A DNA stretch of 64,000 bases from Kocuria rosea. GTDB taxonomy: Bacteria > Actinomycetota > Actinomycetes > Actinomycetales > Micrococcaceae. Below the pieces are notes generated by a model. That model ran no database searches and was not told the DNA's origin. It worked only from the letters and a program-made list of their open reading frames with translations. The translations under genes were made by a program, and so were the position numbers. The stretch covers positions 124,001 through 188,000 of the forward strand of contig NZ_CP035103.1 of the NCBI RefSeq assembly GCF_006094695.1, written 5' to 3'. Below are positions 35,271 through 43,521 of the stretch, in pieces (the stretch's first letter is position 1; each line of letters begins with the position of its first letter).

Positions 35271-35721
35271 GTCCGCCCGGCCGGCAGCACCGGCCGCCTC
35301 CCTGCCGCGCACGATCGCCCGGGTGCTCCTCGGGCTCGCCCTGCTCGGCGCCGGGATCAGCCACCTCACGGTGGCCCGCCAGGAGTTCACGGCCCAGGTT
35401 CCCGAGTGGCTGCCCGTCCCCGACGACGCCGTGGTGCTGGGCTCCGGGGTGGTGGAGATCGTCCTCGGCGCCGCGCTGGTGGTCCTGCCCCGGCGGCGGG
35501 TGCTGCTCGGGTGGCTCGCCGCGGCGTTCTTCGTGGCCGTGTTCCCGGGCAACGTCTCGCAGTACCTCACGCGCACGGACGCCTTCGGTCTGGACACCGA
35601 CCGCGCCCGGGCCGTGCGGCTGCTGTTCCAGCCGCTGCTCGTGCTGTGGGCTCTGTGGTCCACCGGGGCGTGGCGGTCGTGGCGCCGCTCCAGCCGGGAT
35701 CAGTCCCGGCGGTCGGCGTAG
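35263..35721 (+). CDS. DoxX-like small membrane protein
   Basis: 152 residues with four hydrophobic helices (IARVLLGLALLGAGISHL; AVVLGSGVVEIVLGAALVVL; LLGWLAAAFFVAVFPGNVSQYL; LLFQPLLVLWALW), the DoxX/DoxD superfamily layout. The Gly-x-Ser-His of helix 1 and FPGNVSQYL are typical of this subgroup. Function in bacteria is unclear; redox or quinone-linked roles are proposed for the family. The start sits directly behind a TAGTCT -10, so it may be leaderless. Its 3' end overlaps the convergent small gene by 22 bp. Confidence 0.75.
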   Translation: MTSSARPAAPAASLPRTIARVLLGLALLGAGISHLTVARQEFTAQVPEWLPVPDDAVVLGSGVVEIVLGAALVVLPRRRVLLGWLAAAFFVAVFPGNVSQYLTRTDAFGLDTDRARAVRLLFQPLLVLWALWSTGAWRSWRRSSRDQSRRSA

Positions 35722-35894
35722 CGCTCGGCCCAGCGGTCCCGCACGCGCCGGTACAGGGTGAAGGTCCCGAGGTAGGCGAGGGCCGCGAGCACCACGACGG
35801 GCAGCCACTCCTGGGCGTCCACGGTGGTCAGCAGCGCCCCGGCCGAGGTCAGCACCAGGGCCAGGACGAGCAGGGTCGCGACGATCGACTTCAC
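35700..35894 (-). CDS. Two-helix small membrane protein
   Basis: 64 residues with hydrophobic segments at about 5-24 (IVATLLVLALVLTSAGALL) and 31-48 (LPVVVLAALAYLGTFTLY), then a basic tail (RRVRDRWAERYADRRD). GTG start with GGAAGGA seven bases upstream. A -10-like TACCCT lies about 40 bp upstream on the same strand. No family recognised. Convergent and overlapping with the DoxX gene. Confidence 0.6.
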   Translation of the reverse strand: MKSIVATLLVLALVLTSAGALLTTVDAQEWLPVVVLAALAYLGTFTLYRRVRDRWAERYADRRD

Positions 35895-35969
35895 GGGCGT
35901 CCTTCCGGGGCGCGGCGGCGTTGCGGGGCCCTTCCAGGGTAGCGGCCCGGCACGCGCGGCCCGGGGGGC

Positions 35970-36659
35970 TCAGCAGGCCTCGGCGAGCGCGCGGCCGGTC
36001 CCGTCCGCGGGAGAGGTCGCCGGAGAGTGCGCGGAGGAGTGCGCGGGGAACGTCGCGGGGATGTCGCCCAGGTGCAGCAGGTCCACCACGTCCGCCTCGT
36101 CGAGGGCCGCCTCGCGGGCCAGGAGGGTGATCGGCACGCCGTGGCGCACGGCCAGGCGGAGCTCGTCGCGCAGGGACTCGAGGGCCTGGTCCAGCCGCCA
36201 GCGCTCGGCCTCGAGCCCGGCCTCGTAGGCGCACAGGCGCCGGGCCTGCTCCTGGGTGTCCTGGGCGGCAAGAGGCCCGGCGTCCGCCAGGGCCTGGTCG
36301 AAGGACCACTCGGCGTTCTCGACCCGTCCGGCCGCGGCGAGGACGCGCCGGGTGAAGAACGGGCGGAAAAGCATCGCCTCGCCGTCGGGGACGATCGAGG
36401 GCACCGTGCCTCCGGGGACCGGCGTCTCCTGCAGGAAGCCGCAGGCGCAGGCGTGCACCCGCCGGCCGTCGATCGCCGCCTGGGCCACGGCGTGGTTGAC
36501 GTGGTCCTGCACCTCGGCGAAGTCGAGGGTGCGCACCGGCATGGGCTCGCCGCAGTGCACGGGGGCGGCGGGAACCGCCCCGGGGTCGTTCCGGACCGCC
36601 CGGAGGGGGGAGTGCTCTGTCGTCTCTACGGTGGATCCGGGGTGCAGCTGCTGGCTCAT
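35970..36659 (-). CDS. Hypothetical protein with paired Cys motifs
   Basis: 229 residues, no family recognised. The N-terminal half has HCGEPMPVRT and HACACGFLQE, which could form a small metal site. The middle is helical and Glu/Ala/Arg-rich (QEQARRLCAYEAGLEAERWRLDQALESLRDEL), suggesting a coiled coil. Then HGVPITLLAREAALDEADVVDLLHLGDI looks like a helix-turn-helix. A DNA-binding role is possible but unproven. It diverges from the MarR gene, sharing the inverted-repeat region at 36753-36767, so the MarR protein may control it. Confidence 0.6.
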   Translation of the reverse strand: MSQQLHPGSTVETTEHSPLRAVRNDPGAVPAAPVHCGEPMPVRTLDFAEVQDHVNHAVAQAAIDGRRVHACACGFLQETPVPGGTVPSIVPDGEAMLFRPFFTRRVLAAAGRVENAEWSFDQALADAGPLAAQDTQEQARRLCAYEAGLEAERWRLDQALESLRDELRLAVRHGVPITLLAREAALDEADVVDLLHLGDIPATFPAHSSAHSPATSPADGTGRALAEAC

Positions 36660-36752
36660 CTTCCGACCTCTTCCTCACGTACCCTGCGGTGTTCCTCTGC
36701 GACGGCGTGCGCTCCCTCACAGGACCACACGATCCCATCGAACAGCAGTATT

Positions 36753-36801
36753 ACTAGATTGTCTAGTTATCAGTTCATTTGATTTGTAGATCACCTACAC
36801 T
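36753..36801. promoter_or_regulatory. MarR operator-like inverted repeat and leaderless -10
   Basis: ACTAGA-TTG-TCTAGT (36753-36767) is a perfect 6-bp inverted repeat in an AT-rich gap between two divergent genes. The -10 box TACACT (36796-36801) lies six bases before the marR ATG, so that mRNA is probably leaderless. The repeat would cover the -35 region, suiting autorepression. Confidence 0.6.
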
Positions 36802-36807
36802 GGACGC

Positions 36808-37359
36808 ATGACCGCACATCCCCGCACCTCGTCCGGCTACTGGTACGCCGCCGAGGGCGACCGTCCTCCGGCCGTGCAGGTGCTCGAGGCCCTGCGGGCC
36901 TACCGGGCGGCCGAGTCCGCCATGCGGCTGCGCACCCGCGACTCCATGGGCATGGGGGAGAAGGACGTGCTGGCCCTGCGCTACCTGCTGGAGGCCGACC
37001 GCGCCGGGACCCCCATGAGCCCCCGGGACCTGGCGAGCAAGCTGGGCATCTCCTCGGCCTCCACCACCACGCTGCTGGACCGGCTCTCCCGCAGCGGCCA
37101 CGTGGCCCGCCGCCCCCACCCCACGGACCGGCGGGCGCTGGTGATCGTGGCCACCCAGGAGGCCGACTGCGAGGTCCGCTCCACCCTCGGCGCCATGCAC
37201 GAGCGGATGCTCCGTGCCGCCCGGGATCTGTCCGCCGAGGAGGCCGCCACCGTGACCGCCTTCCTGCACGCGATGGCCGAGGCGGTCGAGGCCGTCGACG
37301 AGCGGCAGCTCCACGAGCACGTCGAGGACTGCCGGCACCCCGGACCCGGGGGCGCCTGA
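36808..37359 (+). CDS. MarR-family transcriptional regulator
   Basis: 183 residues, winged helix. The dimer helix region is VQVLEALRAYRAAESAMRLRTRDSMGMGEKDVLALRYLL. The HTH is MSPRDLASKLGISSASTTTLLDRLSRSGHVARRPHPTDRRALVIVAT, with the DRR of the wing typical of MarR proteins. The C-terminal helices complete the dimer. It diverges from an unknown gene across an inverted repeat that looks like its operator. A strong terminator follows (37410-37451). Ligand unknown. Confidence 0.92.
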   Translation: MTAHPRTSSGYWYAAEGDRPPAVQVLEALRAYRAAESAMRLRTRDSMGMGEKDVLALRYLLEADRAGTPMSPRDLASKLGISSASTTTLLDRLSRSGHVARRPHPTDRRALVIVATQEADCEVRSTLGAMHERMLRAARDLSAEEAATVTAFLHAMAEAVEAVDERQLHEHVEDCRHPGPGGA

Positions 37360-37409
37360 GCCGGCGCCCGCAACATCGGCGACGGCCTCAAGAACTGACC
37401 GGGGCGCGC

Positions 37410-37451
37410 ACGCCGGTCCCCGCCCTCCGAACCGAGGGCGGGGACCGGCGT
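37410..37451. terminator. 18-bp perfect hairpin between convergent genes
   Basis: Arms 37410-37427 and 37434-37451 pair perfectly around a 6-base loop. It lies between the marR stop (+) and the mmsA stop (-), so it can terminate both. Confidence 0.8.
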
Positions 37452-37479
37452 CGTCATGGCCGGGACCCCGGCGGACCCG

Positions 37480-39039
37480 TCAGTGGGTCGGGAAGCCCAG
37501 GTTGATCTGGGACTCCGAGGGCTCGGGCCAGCGCGTGGTCACGAGCTTGCGGCGGGTGTAGAAGTTGAACGCCTCCGGCCCGTACATGTGGGTGTCGCCG
37601 AAGAGGGAGTTCTTCCAGCCGCCGAACGAGAACGCGCCGATCGGCACCGGGATGGGGACGTTGACCCCGACCATGCCGACCTCGATCTCGAACTCGAACT
37701 GCCGGGCCGTCTTGCCGTCGCGGGTGAACACCGCCACCCCGTTGGCGAACTGGTTGGTGTTGATCAGCCGCACGGCCTCCTCGTAGGTGTCCACCCGCAC
37801 CACGGACAGGACCGGGCCGAAGATCTCCTCGTCGTAGGCCTTCATGCCGGGCCTCACGTGGTCCAGCAGCGAGACGCCGGTGAAGAACCCCTCGCCGTCG
37901 AACTCCTGCTGCGTGCCGTCGACCACGACGGTCGCACCCTCGGCCTCCGCCCCGGTCACGTAGCCGTTGACCCGGTCCAGGGCCGCCCTCGTGATGAGCG
38001 GGCCCATCTCGGAGGCCGGGTCGGTGCCGTCCCCGATGGTCAGCTTCGCGATCCGCTCCTTCAGCCGCTCGATGAGCGGGTCGGCCACGTCCCCCACGGT
38101 GACGAGCACCGAGACCGCCATGCAGCGCTCCCCGGCGGAGCCGTAGGCGGCCGAGATAGCGGCGTCGGCGGCCCCGTCCAGGTCCGCGTCCGGCATGACC
38201 ACCATGTGGTTCTTCGCCCCGCCCAGGGCCTGGACGCGCTTGCCGTGCTGCGCCGAGGTCTCGTAGATGTACCGGGCGATGGGGGTGGAGCCCACGAAGG
38301 ACACGGCCTTGACCAGCGGGTTGGTCAGCAGCTCGTCCACGGCCTCCTTGTCCCCGTGCACCACGTTGAGCACCCCCGGGGGCAGCCCGGCCTCGGCGAA
38401 GGCCTCGGCGATCCACACCGCCGCCGAGGGGTCCCGCTCGGAGGGCTTGAGGATCACGGTGTTCCCGGCGGCGATCGCGGTGGTGATCATCCACAGCGGG
38501 ACCATGGCGGGGAAGTTGAACGGGGTGATGCAGGCGACCACGCCCACCGGCTGGCGGGTCTGGTGCACGTCCACCCCGGTGGCGGCCTGCTCGAGGAACT
38601 CCCCCTTCATGTGGTGCATGAGTCCCGCGCAGAACTGCACGTTCTCCAGCCCGCGGGCGACCTCGCCGGCCGCGTCCGAGAGGACCTTGCCGTGCTCGGC
38701 GGTGATGATGGCGGCCAGCTCCGGGGTGCGCTCCCGGATGATGTTCTCGACCTTGAACATGATCGCCGAGCGCTTCGACAGTCCGGTGGCCCGCCATCCG
38801 GGCAGGGCGAGCTCGGCGGCCTCCACCGCGGTGGCGACGTCCTCGGCGGAGGCCAGCAGCACCTGCTTGGCCACCTGCCCGGTCGCGGGGTTGTAGACGT
38901 CCGCGGTGCGCCCGGGCCCGCCGTGGCGCTTCCCGTCGATGAAGTGCTCGATGACCGCGCCGGTGGTCCGGGGGTCCTGGGCGCCCCGCTCGGCGTCCTG
39001 CTGCGCGCGGGCCTCGGCGTCCTGCTTGGTGTTCTGCAT
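37480..39039 (-). CDS. mmsA: CoA-acylating methylmalonate-semialdehyde dehydrogenase
   Basis: Converts (methyl)malonate semialdehyde to propionyl-CoA or acetyl-CoA with release of CO2, in valine, beta-alanine or inositol breakdown. 519 residues. It has the ALDH Asn (N175 in TPFNFP), NAD motif NTVILKPSERDPSAA and catalytic Cys306 in GSAGERCMAVS. In the place of the general-base Glu it has ALGGAKNHMV, as MMSDH enzymes do. The N-terminus has a 25-residue Gln/Glu/Ala-rich extension after the chosen ATG (39039); an internal start is possible. It lies 35 bp behind mmsB in the same operon. Confidence 0.92.
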   Translation of the reverse strand: MQNTKQDAEARAQQDAERGAQDPRTTGAVIEHFIDGKRHGGPGRTADVYNPATGQVAKQVLLASAEDVATAVEAAELALPGWRATGLSKRSAIMFKVENIIRERTPELAAIITAEHGKVLSDAAGEVARGLENVQFCAGLMHHMKGEFLEQAATGVDVHQTRQPVGVVACITPFNFPAMVPLWMITTAIAAGNTVILKPSERDPSAAVWIAEAFAEAGLPPGVLNVVHGDKEAVDELLTNPLVKAVSFVGSTPIARYIYETSAQHGKRVQALGGAKNHMVVMPDADLDGAADAAISAAYGSAGERCMAVSVLVTVGDVADPLIERLKERIAKLTIGDGTDPASEMGPLITRAALDRVNGYVTGAEAEGATVVVDGTQQEFDGEGFFTGVSLLDHVRPGMKAYDEEIFGPVLSVVRVDTYEEAVRLINTNQFANGVAVFTRDGKTARQFEFEIEVGMVGVNVPIPVPIGAFSFGGWKNSLFGDTHMYGPEAFNFYTRRKLVTTRWPEPSESQINLGFPTH

Positions 39040-39074
39040 GGTGTCCTCCTCGGTCGTGGTGGTCTTGGCGCCGT

Positions 39075-39995
39075 TCAGGCCTTGTCCGGGTCCCAGCCCG
39101 GGATCTTCCCGTCCGGCGCGGCGTACTTGGTGATGAGGGAGCAGTCCTTGTCCCCGAGCCCCTCGTCGATGAGCTGCTGCAGCCTCTCGGCCACGAGCTT
39201 GGCGGCGGGCAGCTCCACGCCGGTCTGCTCGCCCGCCATGAGTGCCAGACCGGCGTCCTTGGCGGCGAGGGCGGCGCTGAAGGTGGCCTCGAAGTTCTTG
39301 TTCGCCGCGGCGGAGTCCACGATGCCGGGCACGGGGTACCAGGTCTGCAGCGCCCAGGAGTTGCCCGAGGACACCGAGGCGATGTCCCAGAACACCTGCG
39401 GGTCCAGGCCCAGCCGGTCGGCGAGCACGGAGCCCTCGGCGCAGGCCTCGAGGCAGATGAACAGCATCATGTTGTTGACGATCTTGGCGGCCTGGCCCGT
39501 GCCGGCGTGGCCCGTGGCCACGATCTTGCGGGCCATGGGCTCGATGAACGTCCGGGCCTGCTCCACGACGTCGGGCTTCCCGCCGACCATGAAGGTCAGG
39601 GTGGCCGCGGCCGCGCCGCTGATCCCGCCGGAGACCGGCGCGTCCACGAAGCGGAAGCCGGCGTCCTCGGCGGCCCGGTGGAGCTCCTCCGCGGTCTCCA
39701 CGTCGATGGTGGAGCTGTCGATGAGCAGCGCGTCCTTCGGGGCGAGCGCGATGACGCCGCTGTCGCCGAGGTAGACGGCGCGGGCGTGCTCGCCCTTGGG
39801 CAGCATCGTGAACACGACGTCGGCGCCCTGGAGGGCCTCCTCCAGCGTGTCGAAGGTCTGCACGCCGCGGTCGCGGGCGGCCGCCATGGCGTCGGCGCTG
39901 ACGTCGTGGCCGCGGACGTCGTAGCCCGCCCCGGCGAGGTTGGCGGACATCGGGTTGCCCATGTGGCCGAGGCCGATCCAGGTGATGGTGGTCAT
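39075..39995 (-). CDS. mmsB: 3-hydroxyisobutyrate dehydrogenase
   Basis: Oxidises 3-hydroxyisobutyrate to methylmalonate semialdehyde, the substrate of the mmsA product. 306 residues of the beta-hydroxyacid dehydrogenase family: IGLGHMGNPMSANLAGAGY (cofactor), FVDAPVSGGISGA (substrate loop), catalytic K171 in GTGQAAKIVNNMML, and a C-terminal KDAGLALMAGEQTGV. ATG at 39995 is directly ahead of the Rossmann strand. Other valine-pathway genes are not adjacent, so the pair may serve uptake and use of hydroxyisobutyrate or link with the MarR gene. Confidence 0.92.
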   Translation of the reverse strand: MTTITWIGLGHMGNPMSANLAGAGYDVRGHDVSADAMAAARDRGVQTFDTLEEALQGADVVFTMLPKGEHARAVYLGDSGVIALAPKDALLIDSSTIDVETAEELHRAAEDAGFRFVDAPVSGGISGAAAATLTFMVGGKPDVVEQARTFIEPMARKIVATGHAGTGQAAKIVNNMMLFICLEACAEGSVLADRLGLDPQVFWDIASVSSGNSWALQTWYPVPGIVDSAAANKNFEATFSAALAAKDAGLALMAGEQTGVELPAAKLVAERLQQLIDEGLGDKDCSLITKYAAPDGKIPGWDPDKA

Positions 39996-40051
39996 CGGGG
40001 AGTCCCTTCTGCAAGGTGTCGAGGGTGTCGGGAGCTGGGGGTCGTGCACAG

Positions 40052-40095
40052 CGCGCCCAGCGGCGGACCGGGGAGCCGGTCCGCCGCTGGGCGCG
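40052..40095 (-). terminator. 20-bp perfect hairpin after the MHS transporter gene
   Basis: Arms 40052-40071 and 40076-40095 are perfectly complementary around a 4-base loop. It lies 22 bp beyond the MHS transporter stop and before mmsB, both on the minus strand, so it should separate the transporter from the mmsBA transcript. No T-run. Confidence 0.8.
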
Positions 40096-40116
40096 GGTGG
40101 GTGCGGAGGTCGGGGA

Positions 40117-41514
40117 TCAGGAGGTCCGGTCCTCGGCGGACTTCTCCTCGGAGAGCCGGCGCCGGTCCTCGGCGTCGATATCCTGCAGGGAGATGCCCTT
40201 GGTCTCGCGCAGCGTCCACACCGCGAAGAGGGTGATGAGGCAGGCGATGGCGATGTAGATCGCGATCGGCACCCAGGAGTTGAACTCGCGCAGCAGGGCG
40301 GTGGCGATGATCGGGGCCAGCGAGCCGGCCACGATCGAGGTCACCTGGTAGCCCAGGGAGACGCCCGAGTAGCGCATCCGGGTGGGGAACATCTCGGCCA
40401 TGATGGCCGGCTGCCCGGCGTACATGAGCGCGTGGATCATCAGGCCGATGGTGATGGACGCCAGGATGATGAAGCTGTTGTCCGTGTTGAACATCGGGAA
40501 GGCGATGAACGCCCAGAAGATGCCGAGGAAGGCGCCCGCGGCGTACATCGGGCGGCGGCCCACCCTGTCGGTGGCCCGGCCGACGAGCGGCACGCAGATC
40601 GCGTGGATCACGTGGGCGATCAGCAGCAGGAGCAGGATCCGGCTGGTGTCCACGTCACGCTGGGTGGACAGGTAGGTGATCGAGAAGGTGACCACCACGT
40701 AGTAGAGGATGTTCTCGGCGAAGCGCAGGCCCATGGCGCCGAAGACGCCGCGGGGGTAGCGGCGGAAGACCTCGCCCACGCCGTAGGCGGCGGACTTCTC
40801 CTCGCGGACCTCCTGCTGGGCCTCCTTGAAGATCGCGGCGTCCGTCACGTGGGTGCGGATGTAGTAGCCGATGGCCACGATGACGATCGAGAGCCAGAAG
40901 CCCACGCGCCAGCCCCAGGAGAGGAAGGCCTCCTCGGAGAGGGTGAAGGACAGGGTGAGCAGCACGACGGTGGCCAGCAGGTTGCCCAGCGGCACGGCGG
41001 CCTGCGGCCAGCTGGACCAGAAGCCGCGCTCCTTGTTGGGGGAGTGCTCGGCCACGAGCAGGACCGCGCCGCCCCACTCGCCGCCCACCGCGAAGCCCTG
41101 CACGAAGCGCAGCACCACCAGCATGGCGGGGGCCCAGTAGCCGACCTGCTCGAAGCCGGGCAGGCAGCCCATGAGGAAGGTGGCGGCGCCGACCATGACG
41201 ATCGAGATCTGCAGCAGGTGCTTGCGCCCGTACTTGTCGCCGAAGTGGCCGAAGACGATGCCGCCAAGCGGGCGGGCGATGAAGCCGACCGCGTAGATCA
41301 GGAACGCCTTGAGGATGCCGTCCAGCGGGTTGCCGGTGTCCACGAAGAAGAGCTGGCCGAAGACCAGGGTGGACGCGGTGGCGAAGAGGAAGAACTCGTA
41401 CCACTCCACGACCGTGCCGGCCATCGAGGCCGCCACGACCTTCTTCAGCCCGCCCCGGTTCTCGGGGGAGTCGTTCGGGTCCGCCGACGCGGCGACCCTG
41501 TCCTCGGTGCTCAT
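40117..41514 (-). CDS. MFS transporter, metabolite:H+ symporter (MHS) family
   Basis: 465 residues, 12 helices, MHS type (ShiA/ProP/KgtP relatives that import small acids or zwitterions). Signatures are ASMAGTVVEWYEFFLFATAS at helix 1, ARPLGGIVFGHFGDKYGRK in the first loop, RFVQGFAVGGEWGGAVLLVAEH in helix 4 and LVGRATDRVGRRPMYAAGA in the second half. The tail is charged. It diverges from a LysR gene across a gap with two CRP-like sites, and a terminator separates it from mmsBA. An organic acid substrate is likely but not identified. Confidence 0.9.
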   Translation of the reverse strand: MSTEDRVAASADPNDSPENRGGLKKVVAASMAGTVVEWYEFFLFATASTLVFGQLFFVDTGNPLDGILKAFLIYAVGFIARPLGGIVFGHFGDKYGRKHLLQISIVMVGAATFLMGCLPGFEQVGYWAPAMLVVLRFVQGFAVGGEWGGAVLLVAEHSPNKERGFWSSWPQAAVPLGNLLATVVLLTLSFTLSEEAFLSWGWRVGFWLSIVIVAIGYYIRTHVTDAAIFKEAQQEVREEKSAAYGVGEVFRRYPRGVFGAMGLRFAENILYYVVVTFSITYLSTQRDVDTSRILLLLLIAHVIHAICVPLVGRATDRVGRRPMYAAGAFLGIFWAFIAFPMFNTDNSFIILASITIGLMIHALMYAGQPAIMAEMFPTRMRYSGVSLGYQVTSIVAGSLAPIIATALLREFNSWVPIAIYIAIACLITLFAVWTLRETKGISLQDIDAEDRRRLSEEKSAEDRTS

Positions 41515-41540
41515 GTGGTTCTCCTCCTGCTGGGGAAACG

Positions 41541-41594
41541 GTGACGGTGGTCACAATGTTTGCCTACAGTGTGCGGATATGTGGTGCGCTTCAC
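41541..41594. promoter_or_regulatory. Two CRP/GlxR-like sites in the MHS-lysR promoter region
   Basis: GTGACGGTGGTCAC (41541-41554) fits GTGA-N6-TCAC exactly and begins 27 bp before the transporter ATG. GTGGTGCGCTTCAC (41581-41594) is a one-mismatch copy, 40 bp centre to centre. Together they cover the divergent gap. Confidence 0.45.
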
Positions 41595-41691
41595 AATGAC
41601 CATGCGCTCGCGGCACCTGTGCAAAAATGCACATGCCGCCCGGACGTGTGCGTTCCCCCGGGCCGGTCCAGCCCCCGGGAGGAGAAGCCCC

Positions 41692-42606
41692 TTGTCGCAC
41701 GGTGCCGACGACCTCCTGCTGCTGCTCGCGGTGGTCCGCCACGGCTCCTACGCCGGCGCCGCCGCGGACCTCGGGCTCAGTCACACGACCGTGTCGCGGC
41801 GGATGGCGGCGCTCGAGAAGACCGTGGGCGCCCGGCTGCTCGTGCGCACCGGGGAGATGTGGGAGCCCAGCGAGCTGGGCCGGAAGTTCGTGGCCGCCGG
41901 CGAGGAGATCGAGGCGGCGCTGGGCTCCCTCCCGCTCGGCGCGGGCGGGCGCGGCAGCACCGTCAACGGCGTGGTGCGGGCGCTGGCTCCGGACGGCTTC
42001 GGCGGCGTGGTGATGGGCGCGGCCATGCGGCGGCTCATCGAGGAGCACCCCGGGGTGCGGCTGGAGATGATCAACGCGGCACGGCGGGCGCAGACCAACC
42101 CGGTGGGCATCGACCTGGAGGTGGTCGTCGGGCGCCCGGAGGTCTCCCGCAAGGAGGCCTTCCACCTGGCCGACTACTCCCTGGGCGTCTATGCCTCCCG
42201 GGACTACCTGGCCGCCCACCCGGCCATCCGCACGCCCGACCAGGTGCAGGAGCACCCGCTCATCTACTTCGTGGACTCCATGCAGGACGTCGCGGAGCTG
42301 GACATCCCGCGCCGGCGGTTCCCGCGGATGCGCCAGGGCGTGGGGGCGACGTCCTCGGTGGTGCACGTGGAGCTCACCCGGGCGGGCGCCGGGGTCGGGC
42401 TGCTGCCCTGCTATCTCGCCGAGCGGGCCGGGGACCTGGTCCGGCTCTTCCCCCAGGAGCTGTGGTTCCCCGTGGAGTACTGGGTGGTCTCCCGCGCCGA
42501 CCTGCTGCGCCGGCCCGCCGTGCGGGCGGTCATGACCGCGATCCGCGCGGCCGTGGCCGACATGAAGGACGAGCTCATCGCCGCCCCGGCGGCGGACACG
42601 GACTGA
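41692..42606 (+). CDS. LysR-family transcriptional regulator
   Basis: 304 residues from a TTG start, which has GGGAGGAG eight bases upstream; the longer open frame before it reads as non-coding. HTH: DDLLLLLAVVRHGSYAGAAADLGLSHTTVSRRMAALEKTVGARLLVR. The effector domain begins around GVVRALAPDGFGGVVMG and ends with GVGLLPCYLAERAGDLVRL. It diverges from the MHS transporter, the usual arrangement of a LysR protein and its target. Confidence 0.88.
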   Translation: MSHGADDLLLLLAVVRHGSYAGAAADLGLSHTTVSRRMAALEKTVGARLLVRTGEMWEPSELGRKFVAAGEEIEAALGSLPLGAGGRGSTVNGVVRALAPDGFGGVVMGAAMRRLIEEHPGVRLEMINAARRAQTNPVGIDLEVVVGRPEVSRKEAFHLADYSLGVYASRDYLAAHPAIRTPDQVQEHPLIYFVDSMQDVAELDIPRRRFPRMRQGVGATSSVVHVELTRAGAGVGLLPCYLAERAGDLVRLFPQELWFPVEYWVVSRADLLRRPAVRAVMTAIRAAVADMKDELIAAPAADTD

Positions 42607-42639
42607 ACCGCGCCGTCCGCCGTCCCCGCGGAGCGCGCC

Positions 42640-43521
42640 CTACCGGGAGCGGAGGATGTCGAAGACCGAGGAGTCGTCGTGCCGGCCGTGGCCCTCGCGG
42701 CGGCCGCGCACGTAGAGCTGCTCGGCCGCCGAGGCCAGCGGCACCGGCTGGGCGACCGCCCGGGCGGCGTCGGTGACCAGACCCATGTCCTTGACGAAGA
42801 TGTCCAGGGCGGAGCGGACCTCGGCCTGCTCGCCCTGCAGCATCCGCGGCCCGCGGTCCTCGAACATGAAGGACGTGGCGGCCCCGGTCGAGAGGACCTC
42901 CAGGCACTGCGCCGGGTCCAGGCCCATGGAGTCCGCCAGGGCCAGCGCCTCGCCCGCCACGGCGATGTGCACCCCGCACAGCAGCTGGTTGACCACCTTG
43001 AACCGCTGCCCGTCGCCGACCCGGGGGCCGACGAGCGGGGCGTTGGCGGCCATCGCGTCCAGCAGCGGCCGGACAGCGGCGACGTCCTGGTCCGCGCCGC
43101 CGACCATCACGAGCAGGTCCCCGGTGGCGGCGCGCGCCGTGCCGCCGGACACCGGGGCGTCGACGACCCGCCGGACGCCGCGGCTCTCGAGGCCCTGCGC
43201 GGCGGACTCCACGGCCTGGGGGCCGACGGTCGCCATCACGAGCAGGACCGTGTCCGGGTCCAGGGCGTCGGCGATGCCGCGCTCGCCGAACAGGACGTCG
43301 TGCAGCTGCGCCCCGGTCGCGACCATGACGACGACGACGTCCGCGCCGGCCGCGGCCTCCCGGGGATCGGCCAGCAGCTCCAGGGCGTCGCCCACGACCT
43401 CCCCGGCGCGGGGGGAGACGTCGAAGCCGCGGACGGGGAAGCCGGCGCGGGCCAGGGCGAGGGCCATGGGGGCGCCCATGGCGCCCAGCCCGAGGAAGCC
43501 GACGGACAGGGGTGTGCTCAT
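42640..43521 (-). CDS. Beta-hydroxyacid dehydrogenase, LtnD-like
   Basis: 293 residues of the 3-hydroxyisobutyrate dehydrogenase superfamily: GFLGLGAMGAPMALALARAGF, VDAPVSGGTARA, K175 in GDGQRFKVVNQLL and VKDMGLVTDAAR. It overlaps by 4 bp (ATGA) the four-carbon acid-sugar kinase gene. In characterised pathways LtnD/DenD-type enzymes oxidise threonate or erythronate at C2 before the DUF1537 kinase acts. The same activity is inferred here; the substrate stereochemistry is open. Confidence 0.82.
   Translation of the reverse strand: MSTPLSVGFLGLGAMGAPMALALARAGFPVRGFDVSPRAGEVVGDALELLADPREAAAGADVVVVMVATGAQLHDVLFGERGIADALDPDTVLLVMATVGPQAVESAAQGLESRGVRRVVDAPVSGGTARAATGDLLVMVGGADQDVAAVRPLLDAMAANAPLVGPRVGDGQRFKVVNQLLCGVHIAVAGEALALADSMGLDPAQCLEVLSTGAATSFMFEDRGPRMLQGEQAEVRSALDIFVKDMGLVTDAARAVAQPVPLASAAEQLYVRGRREGHGRHDDSSVFDILRSR

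Noticed and set aside
37360..37398. In-frame extension after the marR stop (12 codons to a second stop)
   Set aside because: No homology, no readthrough signal, and it runs towards the terminator. Taken as chance.
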